Shown: positions 53,306 to 62,802, counted from the stretch's first letter. The stretch is 64,000 bases of DNA from Desulfomonilaceae bacterium (GCA_041662605.1 JBAZSD010000010.1:82329-146328); one strand, 5' to 3'. Program-made: numbers and translations. The notes: generated from the sequence alone by a model not told the origin.

Positions 53306-54694
53306 TTAAGAATTCCGATCGGAAAATAGTTGGGCAAACGTGTCGTTTTCGAGATCTTCCCGAAACATGACTCGGCCTCTCTCTCCACGGAGACGTCTGG
53401 CTTCACGAATTCCCATAGCCCCCATCATTTCCAGCAATTGATTGTGCCAGGCTCCAATGAGATTCACTATCCTCTGGGCTCCCCAGGTTGGGTTAATCTT
53501 AGAAATCGAAACCGGACAAGTCAGGCCATCTTTGCAATTTCGGCAAACCCGGCATTCAAGGGCTATAAGAAGGGGGATGTCCACTCCAACGAGATTTGCC
53601 CCACAAAGAATAGATTTGACCACATGTTCAGCCATAGCGATCCCACCGGAAGCTATGAATGTGACCTGGTCCCTTAATCCTTCTCTTAAGAGCCCAGCGT
53701 TGATCTCCTTGATTACGTCCTTAATGTGCAACCCGTCGGCCACGCCGGGTTCGTATCCTGTTTCATCAGCTACGTAATGGATAACGTCCGCCTGTAGTCT
53801 GTTGTATTCCAACATTCGCCGAATACTGTCCGGCGACGATTGCGCTTCCATTCTGACCGACACCAACAGGTCTGGAAAATCCTTTTTCAAGGAACTCAAA
53901 AATTCAATCGTTTTATGGCCGTCTGTTAATTCAATCATTCCAAAATTACCCAGATTGGCCTTATTGATATGGTCGGCGCTTATTAGAGGTACAATTTGAC
54001 TGGTAAAATCTGAATAACTGAGGGCTTCCTCATACGGCATGAACACAATAGTTTCAAGACGGGCAGCGGCGGTAACCACGGCTGACAAAACTCTGGGGGA
54101 CAAATCGCCGAAAGGAAAAACATCAAAGACGATAGGTAAGGGGAGCCTTATTGAATTGGGAGCATGTGAAAGAAGTTTTCCAGCGTTGTCGAATTCAAGT
54201 TTGCCCAGGCGGCGTCCCAAATCAACGACCGTAGAAATATACTCTCTTCCGTGGATTCCATCGCGAGTAGGCCGAACTATTTCGCTCATGTCGGTCCACA
54301 TTGAATCAAAACCGTTCCCAGAAAACTTACCACCGTACCCGGCTCCGGAAACAGGTATTTTTCCAGTCGCGGCCTGTTCCCAGGTGGCCGTGATAATCTC
54401 CGGGCTGTATAGCTGATCACCAAGGGATTCCCATTCGGGGTTGATGGTTTTGTGAATGAGTCGTTTGGGGCAACCCTGGACGCACCGGAAGCAACTCTTG
54501 CAAAATTCATCAATTGTGTCACCCGTTATGGAAGTCGAAAAGGAACGATTCTTGTAAACTCCATATACGCATTCCGTTTTTACGCATTTTGCGCATTTTA
54601 GGCAGCCTTCTCCCCAGTCTACAATTCCGGATCTTCCAATTACCGGAAACCTGTTGGCGATAGGCTGAACATCTATATGATACTTTTTCGGCAT
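53306..54694 (-). CDS. divergent glutamate-synthase-like FMN/iron-sulfur protein
   Basis: 462 residues from ATG 54694, preceded by GGTGGG. Ferredoxin-type cysteines CLKCAKCVKTECVYG and CKSCFRCVQGCP are followed by the same TIM-barrel frame as its neighbour, including IASGGIAMAEHVVKSILCGA, a terminal CRVCRNCKDGLTCP and WGAQRIVNLIGAWHNQL. The catalytic-site motifs of true GltB are missing: the GSYGGTGA region is replaced by VADETGYEPGVADG, and the AKPGLGG loop is not recognisable. The cluster ligands are retained but the glutamate chemistry is probably not, so it may act as an electron-transfer subunit. Confidence 0.8.
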   Translation of the reverse strand: MPKKYHIDVQPIANRFPVIGRSGIVDWGEGCLKCAKCVKTECVYGVYKNRSFSTSITGDTIDEFCKSCFRCVQGCPKRLIHKTINPEWESLGDQLYSPEIITATWEQAATGKIPVSGAGYGGKFSGNGFDSMWTDMSEIVRPTRDGIHGREYISTVVDLGRRLGKLEFDNAGKLLSHAPNSIRLPLPIVFDVFPFGDLSPRVLSAVVTAAARLETIVFMPYEEALSYSDFTSQIVPLISADHINKANLGNFGMIELTDGHKTIEFLSSLKKDFPDLLVSVRMEAQSSPDSIRRMLEYNRLQADVIHYVADETGYEPGVADGLHIKDVIKEINAGLLREGLRDQVTFIASGGIAMAEHVVKSILCGANLVGVDIPLLIALECRVCRNCKDGLTCPVSISKINPTWGAQRIVNLIGAWHNQLLEMMGAMGIREARRLRGERGRVMFREDLENDTFAQLFSDRNS

Positions 54695-54779
54695 TTCTGA
54701 ACCCACCCGATTTGTAACGGCCCTAAAAAATTAGAAATTCTTGGAGCCGTTTGGCTGTGGACCTTCTTACGAATTAAGC

Positions 54780-55703
54780 TTATCCTTCCGGCCTGTTACC
54801 AATCCCCGCGGCCCGAAGAATTTCCGGGACCTTATGTTCCCACTCAATGGCCATGAGGTGAACCCCAGCGACGCCGGGAATTTCTTTAACTCTCTGTATT
54901 GTTTCCACGGCAATTTTTATGCCTTCTTCCGCCTGTTTTTCTTTGGGTGTGTTGGCCATTCTGCTGATCAACTCTTCAGGGATATCCATACCGGCAACCT
55001 TTGTGGCCATATATCGAGCCATGCCAACAGTCTTTAGCGGAGTAACACCCGCAAGAATGTAAGTTTTTTCAGTTAATCCGATGTCTCTGGCTTGAGCCAT
55101 AAAGGTCTCAAACCTGGGAAGGTTGTAAATGCATTGAGTCTGAATAAATTCAGCTCCGGCATTAACCTTCTTTCCCAACCTGATTACTCTCCAGTCGACA
55201 GGGTCCGCAAATGGATTTTCAGCCGCGCCCGCAAAAAATTTTGGAGGACCCTGAATTGCTTCACCACCGATAATGACTCCTGCTTCTCTCATGTCGCGAA
55301 CTGTTTTCAAGAGTTGGATTGAATCCAGGTCAAAAACTCCTACACATTCTCTTTGGTTACCAAAACTCTGATGGTCTCCGGTCAAACAGAGTACGTTTCG
55401 GACCCCAAGGGCATATGCTCCAAATAAATCACTTTGTAGCGCGATTCGGTTACGGTCTCTCGTAACCATCTGAAGTATCGGTTCATGTCCAAGCTGCTTG
55501 AGTATTGAACACGCGGCGACTGATGACATGCGCACAATGGCTGTTTGATTGTCTGTGACATTGACGGCGTCTATCCAACCAAGAAGGGACTTCCCCTTTT
55601 TTATGAGGATTTCCGTGTCAGCCCCTTTTGGTGGCCCACATTCTGCTGTTACAACGAATTTTCCTGACTCAAGAGCCTTTTCGAGTAGACTTTCTGTTTT
55701 CAA
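54780..55703 (-). CDS. metF: 5,10-methylenetetrahydrofolate reductase
   Basis: 307 residues. MetF barrel motifs: FVVTAECGPPKGADTE, INVTDNQ-like AVNVTDNQTAIVRMSS, GVRNVLCLTGDHQSFGN, and GAEFIQTQCIYNLPRFETFM with the FAD/folate-site glutamine region. It forms 5-methyl-THF and, in acetogens and sulfate reducers with the Wood-Ljungdahl pathway, works in a complex with MetV. It overlaps metV by four bases (ATGA). It lacks an NADH-binding tail, so electrons should come from partners. Confidence 0.92.
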   Translation of the reverse strand: MKTESLLEKALESGKFVVTAECGPPKGADTEILIKKGKSLLGWIDAVNVTDNQTAIVRMSSVAACSILKQLGHEPILQMVTRDRNRIALQSDLFGAYALGVRNVLCLTGDHQSFGNQRECVGVFDLDSIQLLKTVRDMREAGVIIGGEAIQGPPKFFAGAAENPFADPVDWRVIRLGKKVNAGAEFIQTQCIYNLPRFETFMAQARDIGLTEKTYILAGVTPLKTVGMARYMATKVAGMDIPEELISRMANTPKEKQAEEGIKIAVETIQRVKEIPGVAGVHLMAIEWEHKVPEILRAAGIGNRPEG

Positions 55704-56368
55704 GGTTTTTGATCCTCCCTAATCACACGACGTGGTCCGCCGGAATGCGATGTGGACCAATTCACGGGCGGCACATACTCGCCCAGTCTGTCAAGTTCGC
55801 CAATAGCCGCAAGACGCTTCATGATCTGATCCCATCCGCATGGTATGTCCGGGTCAATTTCACACCGACCACCTTTCGAACCTCCGCACGGTCCGTTCAT
55901 AAGTTTCTTGGAGCATCGGGTTACAGGACAGATGGCCCCAAAATACCCCAACTTGCACTGACCGCATGCCAGACAATTTTCTGTCCATACCCCTCTCATC
56001 ACCGTCTCTCCTATAAAGAGAGTGTCTAGGGCCGGAATTATAGGCTTGTCAGTATAAACACGGGCAAGGGCCTGAACGCCGGCGCCGCATCCCAAGGACA
56101 GAATGACCTCATGATCCGGAACCAGCTCTGCTATGACGTCAATAAAATCGTCTACACATTGCCTGTCAATGCATGCTTCAGTGATAATCTTCTGAAGGTT
56201 GTCCTTGAGATATGACAGTCTCAAGGCTGAGGCGAGAAGCTGCGTCTCTCTCGCTCCACCGGCGGCGCACTCAGCCACACACGAGTCGCATCCGACAACC
56301 AGAATGGAAGAGTAACGGTCAATCATCCTTCTGATTTCATCAACTTCTTTTAATTCTGCGACAATCAC
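55700..56368 (-). CDS. metV: MetV, iron-sulfur partner of methylenetetrahydrofolate reductase
   Basis: 222 residues. Starts MIVAELKEVDEIRRMIDRYS, SSILVVGCDSCVAECAAGG. The MetV zinc/iron-sulfur block follows: NCLACGQCKLGYFGAICPV, RCSKKLMNGPCGGSKGGRC and a closing cysteine IPCGWDQI. MetV carries clusters that feed electrons into MetF. Overlaps metF by four bases. It lies 114 bases downstream of mvhD. Confidence 0.9.
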   Translation of the reverse strand: MIVAELKEVDEIRRMIDRYSSILVVGCDSCVAECAAGGARETQLLASALRLSYLKDNLQKIITEACIDRQCVDDFIDVIAELVPDHEVILSLGCGAGVQALARVYTDKPIIPALDTLFIGETVMRGVWTENCLACGQCKLGYFGAICPVTRCSKKLMNGPCGGSKGGRCEIDPDIPCGWDQIMKRLAAIGELDRLGEYVPPVNWSTSHSGGPRRVIREDQKP

Positions 56369-56482
56369 GGATTTCCTCCTTAATCGACTCGCTCTAGGCC
56401 CTTTGGAAACGGAGCCGACGAAGCGCGACTGATTGACCGTATCAATTTGCTGATACGAGTCGATCTAAAAACTGATTAAATT

Positions 56483-56902
56483 TTATCCTTGGACTTTTTC
56501 TGGAGCGCCCAGCGCTCCAAGGGATTCGAGCTTTATTTCAAACTCTTTCAAGACAGCTTCCAGGGCTTGCTGGCTAACAGGCCAAAGACGAACAAACTCT
56601 ATCCTCTCAGGGGCAATTCCTAGTTTTTCGAGCCAGTAGCGGGCGTAATCGACTCTCTTCCTGGATCGCATCGAACCTTCAATATATTGACACGACCGCT
56701 CGGCGCACGCCAGAACGAGCACACCCTGAGCGCCTGCAGAGAGAGTCTTCAACAAAAAATGAGCTTCAATCTTTCCTGAGCACGGTATAGCCACCAACTT
56801 CAGTCCAGGCCATTTCTTGGCAAACTCCTTTTGTCCTCCGTTTGAAAAAAGGCGAAGGTTGTTGCAATGAAAAACAACTATTTTATGTTTCACTCTGTCC
56901 AT
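56483..56902 (-). CDS. MvhD-family iron-sulfur electron carrier
   Basis: 139 residues. KIVVFHCNN, VAIPCSGKIEAHFLLKTLSA and GAQGVLVLACAERSCQYIEG match the MvhD/FrhD delta-subunit family, which links hydrogenase or formate dehydrogenase to HdrA. One of the cysteines usually found near the N-terminus (in CNWC) is replaced (CNN), so cluster binding may differ. In most genomes it accompanies hdrABC; here it is the first gene of a cluster with metV, metF and glutamate-synthase-like genes. Confidence 0.88.
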   Translation of the reverse strand: MDRVKHKIVVFHCNNLRLFSNGGQKEFAKKWPGLKLVAIPCSGKIEAHFLLKTLSAGAQGVLVLACAERSCQYIEGSMRSRKRVDYARYWLEKLGIAPERIEFVRLWPVSQQALEAVLKEFEIKLESLGALGAPEKVQG

Positions 56903-57106
56903 ATTCGCTTTATCTAATCCCTATATAATTAATGCGCGATTTTTGATAATGCCACTGTTGTGAAACATATTTCAAGAAAATTTAGTCTAAAACAGCTCAA
57001 AACGAGGAGGCAACTTACTGATTATGCGCTACTTTCAGTAAAGCTAACAAGACATCATTTTTGTTAGCGACATTTCGCGCATTATTTTGGCTCTAAGTTC
57101 AATTTA

Positions 57107-58285
57107 TTAATCTTGGGAAAGCCCATCAGCGGCATGGTTCAAAATATTGAGCATTCGAGCATGATTCGATTGGATAGTGTATTTAGAGGCCTTTTCACGC
57201 GCCATCTGAGAAGCCTCTTTCAAGAAGTCCAAATTCAAGAATCTTTCCATAGCCTCAGTCATCTCTTGAACATTTCTGGGATCATTTAAAACAACGCCGT
57301 CGCAGCCGTTATCAATAATACCCGACGCCCCGTTGAAAACAGTAGTTATCGCTGGAAGCCCCCCGGCCATGGCCTCAAACACCACAAGAGAACATGCGTC
57401 GTAAAATGTGGGTAACACAAATACATCGCAGGAATTGTAATACGTTTCGGGTTCCCTTGTTGGCCCCTGAAACACAACCGTTGACTGAAGTCCCAGAGCC
57501 TTGACCGATCTAAGTAGCGAAGGGGAGGGGTCCGAACCCACAATAACCACGCCAAATTTCCCTTTTCCCACCTTCTCCAAAAGTTTCCCTGACGCCTGGA
57601 GTAAATAACTGACGCCTTTTTTTCTAAAATCATATGCCATAAAGAGAAAGAGGACCTCATCTGAGAAACCGATAACTCGCCGCATGTTTTTTCGAGATGA
57701 AATGTCAAGCGGTTGCGAAAATCTTTTAAGATTGACGCCATTATAAACAAGCTCAACGTCACTTTTTTCAAGCCCATACCTTTGACAGATGTCATTCCGG
57801 ACCATATCAGATATGGCGACGATTATCGGTCGTGGTTTTCTTCTAAAAGGAGCGCCTTCGATCCAGGCTCTGGCGAGGCTTTTGGGAGAGACAAAGACCA
57901 GAAGCCACTTCATCATATGAATGACAGGATTGGTCACAGCCTCAAGTTTTCTGACGCTGCTAAAAAAATGGACACCGCCGTGACTCTGATAGACATTCAT
58001 CTCAATAGTATTGCCGAAGCCCAATATAACGTCCACGTCCAAATGCTGAACTATAGAACGGTGCGCCGAGGCAAAATACAAAATCCTCAATGAAGGAGGG
58101 ATCAGTTTCGGTAACCGTCTAATTTTGTGAAAAATCGCTTTGGTTGGACTTCCGTCCCAGGAATTACCGATCAAATGAACTTCCCAACCCTCACGTTCGA
58201 GGGTTTCCGCCAGCTCTACGGCGTAAGACTCCGCGCCCCCTGAAAACCGGCTGAACTTCTCTATGGCCAAGGCAATCCGTTTCAT
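57107..58285 (-). CDS. GT4 glycosyltransferase (WaaG-like)
   Basis: 392 residues. N-terminal FSRFSGGAESYAVELAETLE, middle NGVNLKRFSQPLD, and the GT4 motif CSLVVFEAMAGGLPAITTVF, whose glutamate fits the retaining GT4 E-x7-E site. NDPRNVQEMTEAMERFL closes the fold. The arrangement resembles WaaG-type lipopolysaccharide core transferases. It lies 60 bases downstream of a second transferase gene on the same strand. Acceptor and donor cannot be told. Confidence 0.87.
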   Translation of the reverse strand: MKRIALAIEKFSRFSGGAESYAVELAETLEREGWEVHLIGNSWDGSPTKAIFHKIRRLPKLIPPSLRILYFASAHRSIVQHLDVDVILGFGNTIEMNVYQSHGGVHFFSSVRKLEAVTNPVIHMMKWLLVFVSPKSLARAWIEGAPFRRKPRPIIVAISDMVRNDICQRYGLEKSDVELVYNGVNLKRFSQPLDISSRKNMRRVIGFSDEVLFLFMAYDFRKKGVSYLLQASGKLLEKVGKGKFGVVIVGSDPSPSLLRSVKALGLQSTVVFQGPTREPETYYNSCDVFVLPTFYDACSLVVFEAMAGGLPAITTVFNGASGIIDNGCDGVVLNDPRNVQEMTEAMERFLNLDFLKEASQMAREKASKYTIQSNHARMLNILNHAADGLSQD

Positions 58286-58345
58286 TTGACGCCGACCATA
58301 CAGTTTAGAGACTTTGACAACATAACGTATTGGAAGCGGGGGCTT

Positions 58346-59158
58346 TTAAGAGAAATCATGAGGCTTGGTCGGGCTATCGAGGCTGACCTCCCATACCTTA
58401 GCGTGTTTCAGAAAAACGTAAAACGCGCTATTAACTGCAATTATAAGTCCTGCAGCGCCATCCAGGAACCCAAGTTTCCAAATAGCGCATTCCAGGAATT
58501 TCCCAAAAGCGTGAAAAAAACCAAAAGCTAGATACCAACGAGGAAAAGCTGTTCTTTTTTGAGAGGCGAAGGTTGAAGAAAAAGAATTCACAGTCCGGAT
58601 TTGATCAAACACATTTCGATACACAAAATGATAGATCGGATTTGCCAATTGGACCACACTGCCATCAACCTCAAGTTTCTCATGCAGACTGTCACCGACC
58701 CATCGAGACGTTCCGCTACGGACTAGGCGAACTTTCCGATCGGGAAACCAGCCACCGTGACGAATCCAGCGATTCAAATACCAGCTCACCCTGGGGAATG
58801 AAAATCCGTTGATTTGAGGATTGGAAGTTGTAATAGCCTGAAGTATCTCAACCCGTGAGGAATCGGAAATGACTTCATCAGCGTCCAGAGACAAAATCCA
58901 GTCACCTTCAGCCAATTCCATGGCAACCTGTTTTTGGCCGGTATAACCCAGCCAATCCTGATGAAAAACTTTAGCTCCAACAGATTGACAGATTTCTAAG
59001 GTGCTATCGGCGCTTCCAGAATCTACAACAACAATTTCATCCGCAAACGACACACTGTCCAAGAGTCGCCGAATCCGATCCTCTTCGTCCTTTGCTATAA
59101 TTACTACGCTCAGGCGAGGCTTCGGAAAGAGAGGCTGAACATTGAGCGGAGCGTCCAT
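58346..59158 (-). CDS. GT2 glycosyltransferase (WaaE/KdtX-like)
   Basis: 270 residues. LSVVIIAKDEEDRIRRLLDS and VSFADEIVVVDSGSADSTLE begin a GT2 domain, and WILSLDADEVIS holds the DxD nucleotide-sugar site. RHGGWFPDRKVRLVRSG and HEKLEVDG match the WaaE/KdtX branch, which adds glucose or other sugars to the inner lipopolysaccharide core. A C-terminal hydrophobic region (AAGLIIAVNSAFYVFLKHA) may bind the membrane. Operon with the GT4 gene is likely. Confidence 0.88.
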   Translation of the reverse strand: MDAPLNVQPLFPKPRLSVVIIAKDEEDRIRRLLDSVSFADEIVVVDSGSADSTLEICQSVGAKVFHQDWLGYTGQKQVAMELAEGDWILSLDADEVISDSSRVEILQAITTSNPQINGFSFPRVSWYLNRWIRHGGWFPDRKVRLVRSGTSRWVGDSLHEKLEVDGSVVQLANPIYHFVYRNVFDQIRTVNSFSSTFASQKRTAFPRWYLAFGFFHAFGKFLECAIWKLGFLDGAAGLIIAVNSAFYVFLKHAKVWEVSLDSPTKPHDFS

Positions 59159-59245
59159 TATACTATCGCGTCCCAGTTAACATAATATATCTTATCGGAC
59201 ATTTGACAGACATCATTTGCTGCCGGAACCCAGTCACCTGCAAAA

Positions 59246-59812
59246 TCACGGCGTGCCATCCGGAAACAATTCTAGCGCCTTGTCAAGGTCCGAAACCTTA
59301 AAAATAAACAAGGCGGCTTCGCTGTCTGAGAAACCGGACCCATACGTGTAGGATATGTTAATGCCCGAATCACCAAATGCTCGTGAAATCTTGTTGAGGA
59401 TACCCGGAGTATTATCCAAAACCAGCCCGATCACATCTTCAGCCTTAACTTTGTATCCGGCTTTGTTCAAAGACTCGACGGCCTTTTCAGGATTGTCGGT
59501 GATTAGTCGGATCATTGAATACCTTGCGGATTCCTTGAGAATGGCCTCGTAGTAATCGCGTGGCGCCACACGACGGCCAGTCTGGCTTCGCACATCATAC
59601 AAGGCGAGCAAATACTCATTCGCGTCCTGAATACTCATCGCCTCTATATTGATGTGGTCATTCTTGAGAATGTCAGTGAGATTGGCAAGCTCGCCGGGGG
59701 CGTCAGCCAGCATGACCTCCAATTGTTTTTTCACAGGCATGACAAGCTCCACTTTTCCATACAACTTTACTACATTATGCCTCAGTTCCTCTTCTAAAGA
59801 AAACCTTTTCAT
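59246..59812 (-). CDS. tandem ACT-domain regulatory protein
   Basis: 188 residues from ATG 59812; the open frame extends 14 codons upstream. Two ACT domains: VKKQLEVMLADAPGELANLT with INIEAMSIQD, and IGLVLDNTPGILNKISRAFG with GINISYTYGSG. Between them AVESLNKAGYKVKAEDV. ACT domains bind amino acids. Stand-alone ACT pairs of this length often sit near phenylacetate-CoA ligase-like genes in anaerobes, but none is visible here. Ligand unknown. Confidence 0.85.
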   Translation of the reverse strand: MKRFSLEEELRHNVVKLYGKVELVMPVKKQLEVMLADAPGELANLTDILKNDHINIEAMSIQDANEYLLALYDVRSQTGRRVAPRDYYEAILKESARYSMIRLITDNPEKAVESLNKAGYKVKAEDVIGLVLDNTPGILNKISRAFGDSGINISYTYGSGFSDSEAALFIFKVSDLDKALELFPDGTP

Positions 59813-60071
59813 GATAAACTTTTTTATTCTAACAATAGTTTCAGTAATCCACAAACGGTTGACGTTGTTTCCTGGCGCGACCGCTCACACATTGGTTCCC
59901 GTTTTGAACTCTCGGGAAGTCTTCAACGGACGCCAACTGTCACCAGTTACGAGTTTCAGGGGCGTCATGGCAGGACTTCGGCCCGTTTGAAAGATAAGTT
60001 TACGCCATTTTCAGCGTCTGATCGGACAAAAAATAATTTAGCGGCGACATGACGGTTCCTTCGGAGGATAA

Positions 60072-61337
60072 GTGGAGCCTATCGGCATTGAAAGTTTCTT
60101 TCTCAGCGATTTGCTGATTCGCGGCGTTCACCAAGAGACGGGTGAATCGTTGGGCAAAGTTTCAGATTTGATACTTGACCTTGATAGGTCCACTCCTGAA
60201 GTGGTCGGTCTTATATATCGACGGAAGTTCTCTACGCTACGTTTCTTTTTGGCTTGGGATAACGTTGTAGAACTCGGCGATTCGTCGATCATGGTGAAAA
60301 AGGACTCTGGGGCGCCAGTTCCGGTTGAACGGAAAGTTATGGGACAGACTGAGGTTTTGCTCCGGGATTTCCTTTTGGACAAACAGATTGTCGATGTACA
60401 TGGCGCCAAAGTTGAGAGGGTCAATGATCTTTACTTCGTTCGGTCGGACGGCAAGTTGTTGCTTGTGCAGGTCGACGTTGGCCTGAGAGGACTTCTGCGC
60501 AGAATAGGTTTCGAGGATTCGGTCGTCCGTTTCAGTAAATGGTTTTTCGACTATGACCTCAAACATCGATTTATAGCGTGGAACTACGTTGAGCCTCTAG
60601 CTTATCCTGATCGCCTCAAACTTCAGGTTCCTCAAAGCCGCTTGTCAGAACTGCACCCCGCGGATCTAGCGGACATTCTCGAAGACATGGACGTGCATGA
60701 AAGATCAGCCCTAGCTGAGACTTTAGATGAAGAGGTTCTAGCCGAAGCCATCGAAGAAATGGACCCGAAGATTCAGGTTTCCATCATGCGGCAACTTGAA
60801 CCTGATAGAGCCGCTGATATTATGGAGGAAATGTCTCCTGATGAAGCGGCGGACCTCATAGCTGACCTGCCTCATGAAACGGCCTCAGGAATCTTGAGGG
60901 AGATGGATGATGAGTATGAGGAAAAACTTATAGGCCTTCTGGCGCATGAGGAAGATGAAGCCGGCGGACTTATGACGACACAATTCATGACCTTGCCGCC
61001 AGACCGGACTATCGTGGAGGCATTGGCTCACATAAGGCGGCATGCTAATGAAATGGATGTTGTTTATTACCTTTACATAGTCGATGACCAGGGCAAGCTT
61101 CTTGGGGTCACCAACCTGAAGGAATTGCTTTCAAATGAGATATTTACACCACTTGAACAGATCATGACCACTCGTGTAATTTCGGCGAAGATAGACGACG
61201 GTCCAAACGACCTAGCCGGATTGTTCGCAAAATATGGTTTTAGAGGCATCCCTGTCGTAGATGAAGAAAACAGAATGGCCGGCGTGGTAAGATTCAAGGC
61301 GTTGCTGGAAATTCTCGCTCCACATCTTGGTAAATGA
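60072..61337 (+). CDS. PRC-barrel, MgtE_N and CBS protein without a channel domain
   Basis: 421 residues, GTG start 60072 with GGAGG four bases upstream. Two PRC-barrel-like segments occupy about 1-170 (LGKVSDLILDLDRSTPEVVG, VHGAKVERVNDLYFVRSDGK). The MgtE N-terminal helical domain follows (LHPADLADILEDMDVHERSA, ERAADIMEEMSPDEAADLIA-like repeats). Two CBS domains close the protein (EDEAGGLMTTQFMTLPPDRT, PLEQIMTTRVISAKIDDGPN). In MgtE these parts sense Mg2+ and gate the channel, but the membrane domain is absent here. The stop overlaps the Nramp-type gene by four bases, so it probably regulates that transporter. Confidence 0.88.
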   Translation: MEPIGIESFFLSDLLIRGVHQETGESLGKVSDLILDLDRSTPEVVGLIYRRKFSTLRFFLAWDNVVELGDSSIMVKKDSGAPVPVERKVMGQTEVLLRDFLLDKQIVDVHGAKVERVNDLYFVRSDGKLLLVQVDVGLRGLLRRIGFEDSVVRFSKWFFDYDLKHRFIAWNYVEPLAYPDRLKLQVPQSRLSELHPADLADILEDMDVHERSALAETLDEEVLAEAIEEMDPKIQVSIMRQLEPDRAADIMEEMSPDEAADLIADLPHETASGILREMDDEYEEKLIGLLAHEEDEAGGLMTTQFMTLPPDRTIVEALAHIRRHANEMDVVYYLYIVDDQGKLLGVTNLKELLSNEIFTPLEQIMTTRVISAKIDDGPNDLAGLFAKYGFRGIPVVDEENRMAGVVRFKALLEILAPHLGK

Positions 61338-62647
61338 TATCCCTTGGGAATGTAACATTGTCGAATTCCGAAAAAACAGAAAATAAAGAAAGCAAGATTT
61401 TTCGTTCCAGGCTGATAAGACTGTGGGCCCTCATCGCTCTAATGGGACCGGGAATCATAACGTCCAATGTCGACAATGACGCAGGAGGAATAACCACATA
61501 TTCTCTTGCCGGCGCCAATTATGGATTGAGCTTGCTGTGGTCGCTGATCCCCATCACCGCCGTTCTCATAATTGTTCAGGAAATGGGCGCAAGGATGGGA
61601 GTAGTTTCAGGTAAAGGACTCTCGGATCTAATCCGGGAACGGTTCGGCGCAAAGATTACCTTTTACCTGATGATATTGCTCGTCCTTACCAACATGGGAA
61701 ACACTATTGCGGAGTTTGCCGGCATAGCGGCGTCTTTGGAAATATTTGGGATATCAAAATACCTGGCCATTCCGCTTGGGATCATGTTCTTGATGTGGCT
61801 AGCGGTTAAAGGGACATACAGATCCGTGGAGAAGGTGTTTCTCACCGCTTGTGTATTCTACGTCTCTTATGTGGCGGTCGGATTCATAATCAAGCCTGAC
61901 TGGATGGAGGTCGTCGGCGCAATGAGCCATCCTACGATCCAGCTTGACACCAATTTCCTCTTGATGCTAACGGGCCTCGTCGGAACTACTATAGCGCCGT
62001 GGATGCAGTTCTATCTGCAGGCTTCGGTCGTTGACAAAGGTCTGCGCGTTCAGGATTTAAGAGCGGTTCGCGTGGATGTCATCGTTGGGTCAATAGCGGT
62101 TTCCGTGGTGGCTTTCTTCATAATTCTGGCGTGCGCGGCGACCCTTTACAAGGCGGGAATAAATATAGAGGAAGCTTCCCAGGCGGCTCTTGCCCTTGAG
62201 CCTTTGGCCGGGAAATATTGCACTTGGCTCTTCGCGTTCGGACTATTCAACGCGTCCGTATTTGCAGCGGCTATTCTGCCGTTATCGACTTCATATACCA
62301 TCTGTGAAGCTTTTGGCTGGGAATCCAGTCTTGACAAAAAATTCTCGGAAGCCCCTCAGTTTTATGGGCTTTACTGTTTCATAATCTTCTTCTCAGGTAT
62401 AGTGATCCTCGCCCCCAACTTACCGCTCGTCCCCATCATGTACGTATCGCAGATCTTGAATGGTATCGTCCTGCCGGTAATACTCGTATTCATTCTGTAT
62501 TTGATTAACGACAAATCGGTGATGCGAAATTTTTCTAATGGTCGGGTGTTCAATGCTTTCGCATGGGTTTCGGTACTGATATTGATCGTATTGAGTCTGG
62601 TCACCATAGGGCTAACCCTGTTTCGAGGCTTGTCCGGATCTGGATGA
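61334..62647 (+). CDS. Nramp-family divalent metal transporter
   Basis: 437 residues with about eleven membrane helices. The TM1 region reads GPGIITSNVDNDAGGITTYS in place of the canonical DPGN metal-site motif. TM6 begins GTTIAPWMQFYLQASVVDKG. Nramp features further on include AALALEPLAGKYCTWLFAFG and TSYTICEAFGWESSLDKKFS. Canonical Nramp carries Mn2+ or Fe2+; the altered TM1 and the MgtE-like partner suggest Mg2+ or another ion, which is inference. It is translationally coupled to the upstream sensor by a four-base overlap. Confidence 0.88.
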   Translation: MISLGNVTLSNSEKTENKESKIFRSRLIRLWALIALMGPGIITSNVDNDAGGITTYSLAGANYGLSLLWSLIPITAVLIIVQEMGARMGVVSGKGLSDLIRERFGAKITFYLMILLVLTNMGNTIAEFAGIAASLEIFGISKYLAIPLGIMFLMWLAVKGTYRSVEKVFLTACVFYVSYVAVGFIIKPDWMEVVGAMSHPTIQLDTNFLLMLTGLVGTTIAPWMQFYLQASVVDKGLRVQDLRAVRVDVIVGSIAVSVVAFFIILACAATLYKAGINIEEASQAALALEPLAGKYCTWLFAFGLFNASVFAAAILPLSTSYTICEAFGWESSLDKKFSEAPQFYGLYCFIIFFSGIVILAPNLPLVPIMYVSQILNGIVLPVILVFILYLINDKSVMRNFSNGRVFNAFAWVSVLILIVLSLVTIGLTLFRGLSGSG

Positions 62648-62802
62648 CCTGCAAAATCTACCAACAAAATTAATTTAATTCAAATAATAACAAAGTGATA
62701 TAATGCTTTATTAAAGTATTTTATTGACTTTTAAACGGATCTATCCTATATTTCAGAACTGTGAGAACATGATTTGGCTTTTGCCGAATTGTTCCCATTT
62801 GG

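Noticed and set aside
59855..60071. Metal riboswitch upstream of the sensor/Nramp operon
   Set aside because: I looked for yybP-ykoY or M-box like paired elements and found none in the leader.
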